Positions 29,907 to 38,055 of a stretch of 64,000 bases of DNA are shown piece by piece (position 1 is the stretch's first letter; every line of letters starts with the position of its first letter). Source of the DNA: Asinibacterium sp. OR53 (GTDB taxonomy: Bacteria > Bacteroidota > Bacteroidia > Chitinophagales > Chitinophagaceae). The notes below the pieces were generated by a model. It had not been told where the DNA came from. It made no database searches and saw nothing but the letters and a program-made list of their open reading frames with translations. The stretch lies in contig NZ_KI911562.1 in the NCBI RefSeq assembly GCF_000515315.1, positions 3,071,220-3,135,219 on the forward strand, in the 5' to 3' direction. The position numbers and the translations under genes are program-made.

Positions 29907-32622
29907 GGGTAAACTTTCGTTTTGCTTTTTTTTGCCGTTCATAGACCGTCAGGCAGATGGTAAATACGGCTATCGGAAAAAGCCAGTCCACCAGGTATAA
30001 ACCCGAAGTATGAAAATAAAGGTTCAGAAAGGGTACATAGACGATCAATAGCATGCAGGTAAGCGACAACGCAATGGCGCCCCATAAATATGGGTTCGAG
30101 AACAAATACCTGCTCCAGACACTTCCGGCCGTCCTCCGGGAAAGTAAGTTTGCGATCTGTCCAAACAAAATGGAGACATAAGTCACCGTGGTTGCTTTTT
30201 CATAATGATTGGATAGGTGATGATTGTGAAAATATTCGGCCAGAAAAGCGCCATAGGATGCAATTCCCATTACCGTCCCGCGTGCTATGATACCCTTGAG
30301 GACTTTTTTTGTCAATATCTTATCTTCGGGGTTTCTGGGTGGATCATCCATAATGGTCTTTTCAGGCGGATCATACGTCAGCATCGTCAGCGGGAACATT
30401 TCTCCGAGCATATCCATGGCCAATATCTGCATCACCAATAAAGGGGTCGCAATGCCGATGAAAGCGCCTACAAAACCAGCCAGCACGCATATCAATTCAG
30501 CGATGTTGGAGGAAAGGTTGGTAATGACGGTTTTTTCAATATTCCTGAAAATGATGCGTCCTTCCCTCACCGCATAAGCAATGGTAGAAAAATTGTCGTC
30601 CAGCAGAATGACGGTTGCCGCCTCCTGTGCTACTTTTGAACCGTTCAAGCCCATAGCAACACCTATATCCGCCCGTTTTAAGCTGAGCGTGTCGTTCACC
30701 CCGTCTCCTGTCACTGCCACTATCTCTCCTTTCCGCTTAAGAAGATCAACGATCCTGTATTTGTCATCCGGTGAAACCCTTGAAAAAATAACAGCCCTCT
30801 TATTAAATGCTTCCTGCAGTTGCTGATCATCCATTTTCTGCAAGGTTTCACTATTTATAACCTGGGGAAACTGATCATACTCATTCATCAGGCCAATGGA
30901 TTTTGCAATCGCTCTGGCTGTCAATTCATTATCACCTGTGATCATAACCACCTTTATATGGGCCTTAAAAACCGATTCTATTGCAGTCGTCACCTCCTGA
31001 TGAGGCGGATCAAGCATTGTCACAAAACCCGCGAAGGTCAGGTCGGTTTCTGCATCTTCAATGTTGTAGTTTTCGGCATCTGGCAAATCTTTATAAGCCA
31101 ATGCAATTATTCTGTATGAACTTGCCGCATAGGCTGCTGCCGAGGAAAAAACCTGTTCCTTTTGCTTTTCGTCCAATTCCCCTACCTGGCCTTCTACAAT
31201 CATTTTCCGGGATGCGGATAATATCCCCTCAAGGGCTCCTTTTACAAAAGAAATGGACTTTCCCTTATGCCGCCTGATCACCGAGGCTCTTTTCCGCATG
31301 GAATCGAACGCAAATGATTGAACCACCGGGTATGCCTCATTAATTTCCTCCAGAGTGTACCCGGCTTTCATCGCCAGCGTGGAAAACGAGGCTTCCGTCG
31401 GGTCCCCAACGCAATACCACCCGGCGTGGTATCGGTCCGGCGGGTTTATTTTGCCACTGGAAGAAAGATAGCCGGAAAGGAAAAATATCTTTAGATCTCC
31501 CAGGTTAGACTTGGTTAGGATCTTACCATCCTTCGTCATGATCTCGCCTTCCGGTGCGTACCCAAGGCCGGAAATCGAAAATATCGAACCATTGAAACGA
31601 CACCCGGTGATAGTCATTTCATTCCTGGTAATGGTACCCGTCTTATCTGATGCAATCACCGTCGCGGAACCTAGCGTTTCAACAGCAGCAATTCTTTTTA
31701 CAATAGCGTTTTTACCGGCCATCCGTCTTACTCCCAGAGCCAGCGCAGTGGATATCTGTGCTGGTAGTCCTTCTGGCACCATGGCCGCAGCCACCCCGAT
31801 GGTAAATACCACTGCTACCAGGATAGAATCATGCAGCACCATCCGGGTGGCAAATAAAGGGACTGCGATGATTATGGTGCCCCACATTACCTTCCTGGCC
31901 ACGTCGGCCGCTTCCACCTGCACTGGCGTCAAATCTGTTTTGATCCTCTTTGAGGTTGCGCTGATCTTCCCTATTTCCGTTTGCATACCCGTGGCATATG
32001 CGATGCCGGTTGCCTCCCCTCTGGCAACTGTGGTCCCCATAAAAGCGCAATTCTTCCTTTCTGTAAGGGGAATGATCTTTTCGGTCGCAAAAGCGGCATC
32101 CTTTTCAGATGGCACCGATTCACCGGTAAGGGTAAATTCATTAGTGAAGAAAGAAGATGTCTGGATCAAACGGATATCCGCCGGTACGCCGTCTCCTTCA
32201 TATAGCTTTACGATATCCCCGGGTACCAGGTCCTCAGCCAGTATTTCAACTACCCCTCCCCCCCGCATAACTTTACATTTCTCGACAACAAGCTTTTTCA
32301 GGGATGCAAGGATATTCTCAGCCTTTAGCTCCTGGTAAAATCCTATGAGCGCATTGGACACAACGATGGCTATCAGGACTGTGCCGTCCCGGTACTGTCC
32401 CAGGTAAAAATCCAGGAGTCCCGCAAGGATAAATATAACTACGAGCAAATCCGTGAACTGCCTGTACAGCGTCAGCCAAATGCCTCCCGAACGCTGCGTC
32501 CTCAATTTGTTAGTTCCGTACAGTTGCAGATTGCGTTCCACCGCATCGGGGGCAAGCCCGTTCTGCACATTGCCGCCAAGCTTGTTTACCAATGTCTCTA
32601 TATGTTCTTTATACCGTTCCAT
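29887..32622 (-). CDS. P2-type cation-transporting ATPase
   Basis: About 911 residues from MERYKEHIETL (32622). Landmarks: TGES actuator loop, phosphorylation motif SDKTGTITRNE, PEGLP in helix M4, TGDNELTARAIAK, and TGDGVNDTLSLKRADIGVAMG hinge. M5 carries SSNIAELICVL as in Ca2+ pumps. In M6, however, the metal-binding pattern is MDMLGEMFP (Asp about 737, Glu about 741), where SERCA has N..TD and Na,K-ATPase has D..D, so the ion carried is uncertain. Upstream of cusA; only 4 bp after the DUF5676-like gene. Confidence 0.9.
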   Translation of the reverse strand: MERYKEHIETLVNKLGGNVQNGLAPDAVERNLQLYGTNKLRTQRSGGIWLTLYRQFTDLLVVIFILAGLLDFYLGQYRDGTVLIAIVVSNALIGFYQELKAENILASLKKLVVEKCKVMRGGGVVEILAEDLVPGDIVKLYEGDGVPADIRLIQTSSFFTNEFTLTGESVPSEKDAAFATEKIIPLTERKNCAFMGTTVARGEATGIAYATGMQTEIGKISATSKRIKTDLTPVQVEAADVARKVMWGTIIIAVPLFATRMVLHDSILVAVVFTIGVAAAMVPEGLPAQISTALALGVRRMAGKNAIVKRIAAVETLGSATVIASDKTGTITRNEMTITGCRFNGSIFSISGLGYAPEGEIMTKDGKILTKSNLGDLKIFFLSGYLSSSGKINPPDRYHAGWYCVGDPTEASFSTLAMKAGYTLEEINEAYPVVQSFAFDSMRKRASVIRRHKGKSISFVKGALEGILSASRKMIVEGQVGELDEKQKEQVFSSAAAYAASSYRIIALAYKDLPDAENYNIEDAETDLTFAGFVTMLDPPHQEVTTAIESVFKAHIKVVMITGDNELTARAIAKSIGLMNEYDQFPQVINSETLQKMDDQQLQEAFNKRAVIFSRVSPDDKYRIVDLLKRKGEIVAVTGDGVNDTLSLKRADIGVAMGLNGSKVAQEAATVILLDDNFSTIAYAVREGRIIFRNIEKTVITNLSSNIAELICVLAGFVGAFIGIATPLLVMQILAMDMLGEMFPLTMLTYDPPEKTIMDDPPRNPEDKILTKKVLKGIIARGTVMGIASYGAFLAEYFHNHHLSNHYEKATTVTYVSILFGQIANLLSRRTAGSVWSRYLFSNPYLWGAIALSLTCMLLIVYVPFLNLYFHTSGLYLVDWLFPIAVFTICLTVYERQKKAKRKFTHDLQTN

Positions 32623-32626
32623 AATG

Positions 32627-32902
32627 TTATTCCTTAACCAAGGCATTATAGAACCCACCCACACAGGCACCAATGAGCCACCCGAGAACAAATGTTTCCA
32701 TAACTCCCACGACCGCTTCACCAGCCGGGACCTGCATCCGGATAATGGTACTGGTATCCAATCCATGCAAAAGGCTGTTGAAAAATCTCACCGTTCCGTC
32801 GCGGCCGACCGTACACATCGCGATAATACATCCCAGGTAGAGCAATACGCCGGTAGCCCCGAACGCTAACCCCAATTTCCTAATATCAATGCTGGTGTTC
32901 AT
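32627..32902 (-). CDS. Small membrane protein, DUF5676-like
   Basis: 91 residues from MNTSIDIRKLGLAFG (32902); longer in-frame starts overlap the neighbour. Two predicted helices: LGLAFGATGVLLYLGCIIAMCTV and EAVVGVMETFVLGWLIGACVGGFYNAL. The glycine-rich second helix near the C-terminus, ending in FYN, is as in the DUF5676 group found next to metal ATPases. Function unknown. It overlaps the His-rich protein gene by 17 bp and precedes the P-type ATPase by 4 bp. Confidence 0.65.
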   Translation of the reverse strand: MNTSIDIRKLGLAFGATGVLLYLGCIIAMCTVGRDGTVRFFNSLLHGLDTSTIIRMQVPAGEAVVGVMETFVLGWLIGACVGGFYNALVKE

Positions 32903-33110
32903 GGTGTTGAATTTTAGAAGTGGAAGAATTTCCCTGCTCGTCGTGCCCGTGTCCACCATGGTGTATGGGCATAAGGATGTGGCAGGCAAACATGGCTAGG
33001 ATGAAAATAAATAAGGAAGAGCCGGACCCCCATCCCAAAGCAGGAGCCAAAAATATCAGCAATAGCGGGATGGTACACCCGATCAACATCCATAATAACT
33101 GTCTTTTCAT
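32886..33110 (-). CDS. Small membrane protein with His-rich tail (DUF2933-like)
   Basis: 74 residues. Two hydrophobic helices (about 5-25 and 32-45) are followed by a tail with HILMPIHHGGHGHDEQG and ending KIQHHEHQH, ten His residues in all, which would suit metal binding. Proteins of this type occur beside copper or zinc export genes. Function not established. In the same tight operon as the ATPase. Confidence 0.65.
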   Translation of the reverse strand: MKRQLLWMLIGCTIPLLLIFLAPALGWGSGSSLFIFILAMFACHILMPIHHGGHGHDEQGNSSTSKIQHHEHQH

Positions 33111-33120
33111 ATTTCAGAAT

Positions 33121-34809
33121 TTATGAGCTTTTTAAGATCACGAATTGCATGGGTTTAAGGTATAGCCCGACATACCTTATCTCTCCGCCGTTTTTCCCTT
33201 GCCCCAGCACTTCGACGTCACTTTCATAACCGAACAGGCTCTTCATCGATTTGGATTCACTATTAATACGGCAGTCTATCTCAACATGCTCGACCTTGGC
33301 GTCACAGTTTGAGGAATTATATACCACCAGGATCTCCTCGTTGAATAGAATTCTCGAAAATGCCAGCGTACATTTAGGGCATTCTGGCAGATGAAATGAA
33401 TGACCATCCACAGACAATTTTCTTATATACATCCTGCCGAACTTCAGTACCGGACTTGTATTTCGAATCTTTGCGATAGTTGAAATAGCCTGATAAATGG
33501 ATGATTTGCAATTAAGGAGATTACTATTTTTCTCTTCCGGATCAAACAGGCATTCCCGGATAAACCAGTCCCCGTTCCCTGCACCCTCCATCCCCTGTTC
33601 CGTTCCATAATAGATACATGGAGTTCCCAAAGCACAGAGCAGAAAGCCAATACCTGCGACGATCTGCTGCGGGGTGGCATCATGTCCGAAGCGGGCTTTC
33701 AGATTTCTGCCTACCTGGTCGTGATTGTCGATGAAAGTGACCAGGTATTCACCGTTTTCTCCACGGGAAAGCGCATTTTTCTGTAGTGCCGTATATCTAT
33801 CGATCAGCTTTTCGGGAGAAGCTATTCCCTTGATCACGCCCTCCAAAATATGATATAAGGGGAAGTCCAGCACGGAATTCAGACCATAGTAGAGATTCTT
33901 ATCTTCCACCGTCACTGGGGTTTTGGGACCGATATAGCGGTTGTACGTCTCCTCCGCACCCAGCAGTTCTCCAAACAAGAAAAAATTACGTTTGCCCAGT
34001 GAATAAGCGTATTCACGCACATGAGAGCAAAACCGGCTGATGGCTTCCTCCCGCATATGCTTTACTGCATCAACCCGAAAACCATCGATATCCGTCTCCC
34101 GTATCCAATAACAATGTAAGGAGATTAGCAGATCCTGAACATACAATGATTCCCGGGAATCATCATTTCGAAAAGCCTTCATACTGAAAAAATCACCATC
34201 CCTGGCTTCCGGCTGAGCCTCAAAATTCCTGATTTGGCCTTTCCGGTTATACAAGTCAGGATTACGCAATTCATCAGGAATGGGCTTATCGGGAAACCGC
34301 CAGTTCTCCAAAGGATATTGCAAGCCTTCGTAATAGTAATACTCATTCCCGCCAGGATAATTCCAGTTGTTACCGGAGTAGCGGAGCACGATATCCAGGA
34401 AGACTCGCATATCCAGATCATGTGCAATCTCCACCAACTCTTCCAGGTCTTCCTTCGACCCCCATCGACTATCAATATCCAGATAATTGTCGATGGCGTA
34501 ACCATGATACGACTCTGGGTTATTCCCGAATAAAGGGCTTAGCCAGATGGATGTACAGCCCAAGTTCCGGATATATTCGATATGGTTGATGATTCCCCGA
34601 ACCGTCCCCCCGCAACTTTGCTGCAATTGATGGTTTACCCCAAATCCGGGATGGCGATCCGCAAAATCCAGCGGGTGCCGGTTTATCGAATCGTGAAACC
34701 TGTCCACAAGCAGAAAGTAGATAAACTCCTCCCGCCACTCCCGATGACAACCGCGCCAATACTTTTTACCCGGCTTAGGTGTCAGCAATATTTCCTTTAT
34801 CGATCGCAT
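33121..34809 (-). CDS. GH13 alpha-amylase-family glycosyl hydrolase
   Basis: 562 residues with the (beta/alpha)8 GH13 catalytic residues in order: DGFRVDAVKHM (Asp nucleophile), FLFGELLGAEE (Glu acid/base) and TFIDNHDQVG (third Asp), plus FLDIVLRYSGNNW as region I. No signal peptide, so it would be cytoplasmic. A role in glycogen or trehalose-type glucan handling is possible. It is out of place functionally between metal-efflux genes but is on the same strand with only 10 bp to the next gene. Confidence 0.85.
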   Translation of the reverse strand: MRSIKEILLTPKPGKKYWRGCHREWREEFIYFLLVDRFHDSINRHPLDFADRHPGFGVNHQLQQSCGGTVRGIINHIEYIRNLGCTSIWLSPLFGNNPESYHGYAIDNYLDIDSRWGSKEDLEELVEIAHDLDMRVFLDIVLRYSGNNWNYPGGNEYYYYEGLQYPLENWRFPDKPIPDELRNPDLYNRKGQIRNFEAQPEARDGDFFSMKAFRNDDSRESLYVQDLLISLHCYWIRETDIDGFRVDAVKHMREEAISRFCSHVREYAYSLGKRNFFLFGELLGAEETYNRYIGPKTPVTVEDKNLYYGLNSVLDFPLYHILEGVIKGIASPEKLIDRYTALQKNALSRGENGEYLVTFIDNHDQVGRNLKARFGHDATPQQIVAGIGFLLCALGTPCIYYGTEQGMEGAGNGDWFIRECLFDPEEKNSNLLNCKSSIYQAISTIAKIRNTSPVLKFGRMYIRKLSVDGHSFHLPECPKCTLAFSRILFNEEILVVYNSSNCDAKVEHVEIDCRINSESKSMKSLFGYESDVEVLGQGKNGGEIRYVGLYLKPMQFVILKSS

Positions 34810-34850
34810 AGCTTATGAAATAGTGCTGGAAATAAAATCAATTCATTTAG

Positions 34851-35432
34851 CTACTGGTTCATTTCAAGAACATGGACTACCTTAAACTTATTATGAAAGC
34901 TGTCAAAAGCAGACAGGTCATTGTCATCCTTAAAGGTTACTTCAAGGGCATCGTGGAATTTATGATTGCCGGGATAGGCCGCCTTTAAATTCGCTTTGGT
35001 CAACGGCTGAGGCGTTGACTGAATATCCTTGCTGAAATAAAAAGTACTGATAAATTTAAAATTGCCCTTGCCCCCGATAGAAGTAGGGGTTTGCAATTCA
35101 TAAAGTATCAATTTGTCCGTTTTGTTCAGCACCTGACACGCTTTATTGTCTAAGAACCGAAAGTCAATTCCCTTCGTGTCACGGTATCCGTAAATATCCT
35201 TTTTCTTAAGGGCATAAATGTTTCCCCGGTGCTTAACCTTTACTTCCGATTCATTAAAAAGTAAATTGTCTTTGATCTTATGTTTTTCTATGGTATAATT
35301 AATGGCGTAAGACAGCTTTCCTTGCCGGAAATCTGTCGCTGTCAAATAGATGCCGCTACTGTCCTTCTGCCCAGAAGCGGGTAATGAATAAACAGTGATG
35401 ACAAGAGCCATCATAGCTAATGCTCGTTTCAT
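34851..35432 (-). CDS. Secreted hypothetical protein
   Basis: Not recognised. 193 residues with a Sec signal (MKRALAMMALVITVYSLPASGQ). The mature part is rich in Lys and alternates polar and hydrophobic residues (LSYAINYTIEK, KFISTFYFSKD), suggesting a mainly beta fold. Similar-looking single-domain secreted proteins occur widely in Bacteroidota without function. First gene of the amylase/efflux block, 41 bp upstream of the amylase gene. Confidence 0.65.
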   Translation of the reverse strand: MKRALAMMALVITVYSLPASGQKDSSGIYLTATDFRQGKLSYAINYTIEKHKIKDNLLFNESEVKVKHRGNIYALKKKDIYGYRDTKGIDFRFLDNKACQVLNKTDKLILYELQTPTSIGGKGNFKFISTFYFSKDIQSTPQPLTKANLKAAYPGNHKFHDALEVTFKDDNDLSAFDSFHNKFKVVHVLEMNQ

Positions 35433-35566
35433 AGTATGATAGTTGATAGGTTTCTAAAAAATGTTCATTGGAAAATCGAAAACCTGGTTTATAACTTGAT
35501 ATGGCCACCGTCAGGAAATGCGATCAAGTGATAATCCCAAACCCGGATTGTCAAAGGAGAAAAAAG

Positions 35567-35959
35567 CTAAATTCTGAAAACCTTGTGCATGATACACAGG
35601 TCAACGGGGTGTTTATATAGTATTCCAGGCGGAGAGCCCGTGCTTCTATATTCCTCATAAATGGGGTGAGACAGGGGACTGATAAAGTCCGGAAACAGCA
35701 TTGGCGCCTGCACAGTAGTCCTCAAGTTACCCACATTGGTAAAAGCCAACAGCCGGTGATTATCCGTCTTGCAAAAACAAACCACGTTCTTGCAGCATCC
35801 CGGTGGCATAGCGCCCGGCGGGCAGCAACAATGTGCATGTCGTAGCCCTACTATCGAAATATCCGCTACTATCCCGCCACATAAGTGGATATCTACGCCT
35901 ACTCCCAAGGCAGTGTTCAAATAGATAAGCCAGAACAATATAACAGTTAACTTTTTCAT
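35567..35959 (-). CDS. HYC_CC_PP-family-like Cys-rich exported protein
   Basis: 130 residues from MKKLTVILFWLIYLNTALG (35959), which is a signal peptide. The mature start HLCGG, then HAHCCCPPGAMPPGCCKNVVCFC, is a cluster of nine Cys and Pro-Pro, matching the HYC_CC_PP type named for such motifs in Bacteroidota. Metal (copper) binding is a reasonable guess. It has its own promoter with a Crp/Fnr-like double site upstream (see 35984-36048), which links it to the stress regulon and not only to the efflux block. Confidence 0.7.
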   Translation of the reverse strand: MKKLTVILFWLIYLNTALGVGVDIHLCGGIVADISIVGLRHAHCCCPPGAMPPGCCKNVVCFCKTDNHRLLAFTNVGNLRTTVQAPMLFPDFISPLSHPIYEEYRSTGSPPGILYKHPVDLCIMHKVFRI

Positions 35960-35983
35960 ACCGGCCATGCTTTGAGTTGCATC

Positions 35984-36048
35984 TAAAGATAGACTCATCG
36001 GAGCAGTGGTCTTATGACATGAATCAGGGCTTTATCTGACTTTTATCG
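35984..36048 (-). promoter_or_regulatory. Promoter of the Cys-rich gene with TGA-N6-TCA activator sites
   Basis: Minus-strand -7 element TATCTTTA (35991-35984). An exact TGA-N6-TCA palindrome at 36015-36026 is centred 29.5 bp upstream of the first base of the -7 element; a one-mismatch site (36037-36048) lies 22 bp further. Same geometry as nine other promoters in this window. Confidence 0.6.
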
Positions 36049-36095
36049 GTACAGGAGCTTTCCGCTAAATGCCTTAGTTCGTTGGAGACCATCCC

Positions 36096-36293
36096 TTAAC
36101 GCTTTATCCGGAGCAAACCGGCATTCACCGCTACCATCACCGTGCTTACACTCATCAGCACCGCACCCGCTGCCGGGCTAAGCAGGATGCCCCAGCGATA
36201 AGCCACCTCCGCTGCCAGCGGTAAGGTCACCACATTATACCCCGTGGCCCATGCCAGATTTTGCATCATCTTCCGGTAAGTAGCCTTCCGTGT
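36096..36293 (-). pseudogene. C-terminal fragment of a copper P1B-type ATPase
   Basis: The minus strand encodes RKATYRKMMQNLAWATGYNVV and then LPLAAEVAYRWGILLSPAAG followed by VLMSVSTVMVAVNAGLL, the last two membrane helices of CopA/CopB ATPases. An in-frame TAA two codons upstream ends the frame, and the rest of the gene (over 600 residues) is missing. This is a truncated relic at the island edge. Confidence 0.85.
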
Positions 36294-36430
36294 TTTTTAA
36301 ATGAGCAGATCATCAATTATTATCTCACTTCATCGAGAATACTTTGGAATATTTTTTTTCATAAATCCTTGTGACACTCAAGTTTTAGTAAACTAATATT
36401 AGGCCAGGTTTCATTAAGAGTTAGACGTAT

Positions 36431-36790
36431 TTATTTGCTTTTTTTTAGTTCCTCTTTTTCTTTCCAATTATTGTAAAAGTCAATGGCTGCTTGCCGCTTA
36501 GGATGGCAGTCACGATAAACAGCAACTCCATTTTCGATTGTAGTCCATCCATCATTTTGATGCTCGTTTAAATGATGAATTTCTAAATTATCCCACTTTA
36601 TTTCAGAGCCGCAAACGACACATTTTTTTTATCCCGATAATATATAATTTCTCTTTCTAGTTGTCCATATATCCTTGTTGTATCTTTCTGAACGGGTTTT
36701 AAAACATCAAACATCTTTTCCGAAAAGAAACTATGTCGAAGCTGTATTGTTTTTGCTATTGGTACTACTGGCGAAGCAACGGGACTAATT
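36431..36790 (-). pseudogene. Decayed HNH endonuclease
   Basis: The minus strand encodes CVVCGSEIKWDNLEIHHLNE, then WTTIENGVAVYRDCHPKRQA, a CxxC zinc HNH module of the kind at the end of DUF262/restriction-type proteins. The upstream half (IQLRHSFFSEKMFDVLKPVQ, IYGQLEREIIYYRDKK) is one base out of frame, the break lying in an 8-A run at 36623-36630. An in-frame stop precedes it, so no intact start exists. A homopolymer sequencing error cannot be excluded. Confidence 0.75.
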
Positions 36791-36808
36791 TATTCGTCAA
36801 TATCTCAG

Positions 36809-36945
36809 CACTGTGGGCGCCGTACTGTAGCATAGTGCACCGCATCCACCACACTGTGGGCGCCGTGCTGTAGTATAGTGCACCGCGTCCACCACACTGT
36901 GCGTGCCGTACTGTAACATAGTGCACCGCTCCCACAGTGTGGTGG
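36809..36945. repeat. 43-bp tandem repeat, three units, closed by an inverted copy
   Basis: Units begin CACTGTGGGCGCCGTACTGT at 36809, 36852 and 36895 with exactly 43-bp spacing and a few substitutions. The junction CCACCACACTGTGGG (36846-36860) reappears as its perfect reverse complement at 36931-36945. The block is much GC-richer than its surroundings. Flanking sequence 36946-37144 shows no supported gene. Confidence 0.85.
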
Positions 36946-37144
36946 AATCCTCCATTTGAACACAATAGAACAACTAATGGGTTTATTGCCTTTAAGGTGT
37001 AAGTCAACGGGAAAGGCTAAACCGTATTTTTTAGCCACTTTAAAAACCTTATGCCATGACTTACGCAGAAAACAAATTAACCCTGTTTGGAGGCTACACA
37101 TTATGGCTTCCAAGTAGGGGGTTACATTATCGGCTCCTATTATT

Positions 37145-37282
37145 TTACAATCTGGTTAATCGATCAACAAAAGAAACTATGTTCCAAGTATTACCGATAA
37201 TAAAACCAATAGCAATACCAATTAAAAGCCACTTGATTTTCGTTGCTTTTATTGCGTTTTTTATTTCCGCTGAATTTTCCAT
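37145..37282 (-). CDS. Small single-pass membrane protein, hypothetical
   Basis: A 45-residue open frame from ATG (37282): a charged N-terminus (MENSAEIKNAIKATKIKW) followed by one helix LLIGIAIGFIIGNTWNIVSF and a short polar tail. Codon use is AT-rich as in the surrounding debris. No homology recognised; it may be the remains of a mobile-element gene. Confidence 0.4.
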   Translation of the reverse strand: MENSAEIKNAIKATKIKWLLIGIAIGFIIGNTWNIVSFVDRLTRL

Positions 37283-37381
37283 AAAAGTTTGAAGCTATTT
37301 AGGCTGATGTTCAATCTTTGTTCCCAAGAGGCGGGGGAATATTCATAAATTTTAGCCAATACCTGAATACGGAAGTATGCC

Positions 37382-37427
37382 AAACATATAATATTTTTCG
37401 ATCAAAATCGAAAAATATTATATGTTT
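37382..37427. repeat. Perfect inverted repeat, 21-bp arms
   Basis: AAACATATAATATTTTTCGAT (arm 37382-37402) and its exact reverse complement (37407-37427) flank a CAAA loop. Extreme AT content. It could be a bidirectional terminator, a DNA-binding site or the end of a lost element; nothing coding overlaps it. The stretch 37283-37542 has no gene. Confidence 0.8.
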
Positions 37428-37542
37428 TTGCGATTGTAATCGAAATTAATGATATTCAGAAATTTACAAGCAGTTATTGAAGCCCATCTTTTTAATACGC
37501 CATTAGCACGTCGAACGTGAAAGAGTTTATCGGCGGGATCTG

Positions 37543-37893
37543 ATGTCTAATCCTAAAACAGAAAAAAATACAACAAGCCATTTCGCAGTTTGAACCGGGG
37601 CAAGTGTTCACTTATGAACAATTGCAGCTCAAGCCCACTGAATACCGGGCTGCCGTCAAAGCATTGGGCAGAATGACATCGGGAGGCATTGTAAAACGAG
37701 CCTCTACAGGTCGTTACTATAAACCAAAAGACACTGCTTTTGGACAACTAAAACCTGGAGAGAACGAATTGCTAAAACCTTATTTGTTTGAAAAAGGCAA
37801 AAGGATAGCCTATGTAATGGCGTCCCGCATGAGGTCGCTTACGATCCGACAGAAGACAAAACATTTCTTGCTTTCTTAATCAAGAAAAAATAG
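37543..37893 (+). pseudogene. Decayed AbiEi/DUF6088-like antitoxin gene
   Basis: From ATG 37543 the frame MSNPKTEK breaks in a run of A (37560-37566); one base less would continue as KIQQAISQFEPGQVFTYEQL. The body (AVKALGRMTSGGIVKRASTG, RYYKPKDTAFGQLKPGENEL) is a winged-helix segment typical of AbiEi/DUF6088 antitoxins. After KGKRIAYVM the frame changes again; the alternative frame VAYDPTEDKTFLAFLIKKK runs to TAG at 37891. At least two indels plus a probable internal deletion. Confidence 0.65.
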
Positions 37894-37904
37894 TAAATTT
37901 GACT

Positions 37905-38054
37905 ATGCTTACAGTTAAAATACATATATCTGCTGGGAAAGGAAAAGAACGTTCGTTTACAAAGAGGCAGATTAAAAGTTCGTCTTTTAAAGAAAAGATC
38001 GAAAAAGCCAATGAATTATTAAGTACCGCAGTTTTACTTAAGAAAAAGAAATAG
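37905..38054 (+). CDS. Small basic hypothetical protein
   Basis: 49 residues from ATG 37905 to TAG 38052, Lys-rich (MLTVKIHISAGKGKERSF and a KKKK tail). It lies 11 bp after the decayed antitoxin frame and ends 2 bp from a convergent cytochrome gene. It may be the remnant of a larger gene. No family recognised. Confidence 0.35.
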   Translation: MLTVKIHISAGKGKERSFTKRQIKSSSFKEKIEKANELLSTAVLLKKKK

Positions 38055-38055
38055 G

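Noticed and set aside
36809..36945. Possible CRISPR array
   Set aside because: Units are contiguous 43-bp repeats with no unique spacers, only three copies, and no cas genes nearby.
36765..37113. Two open frames (80 and 102 residues) on the minus strand across the repeat
   Set aside because: Most of their length is translated tandem repeat in two frames; no recognisable domain or start context.
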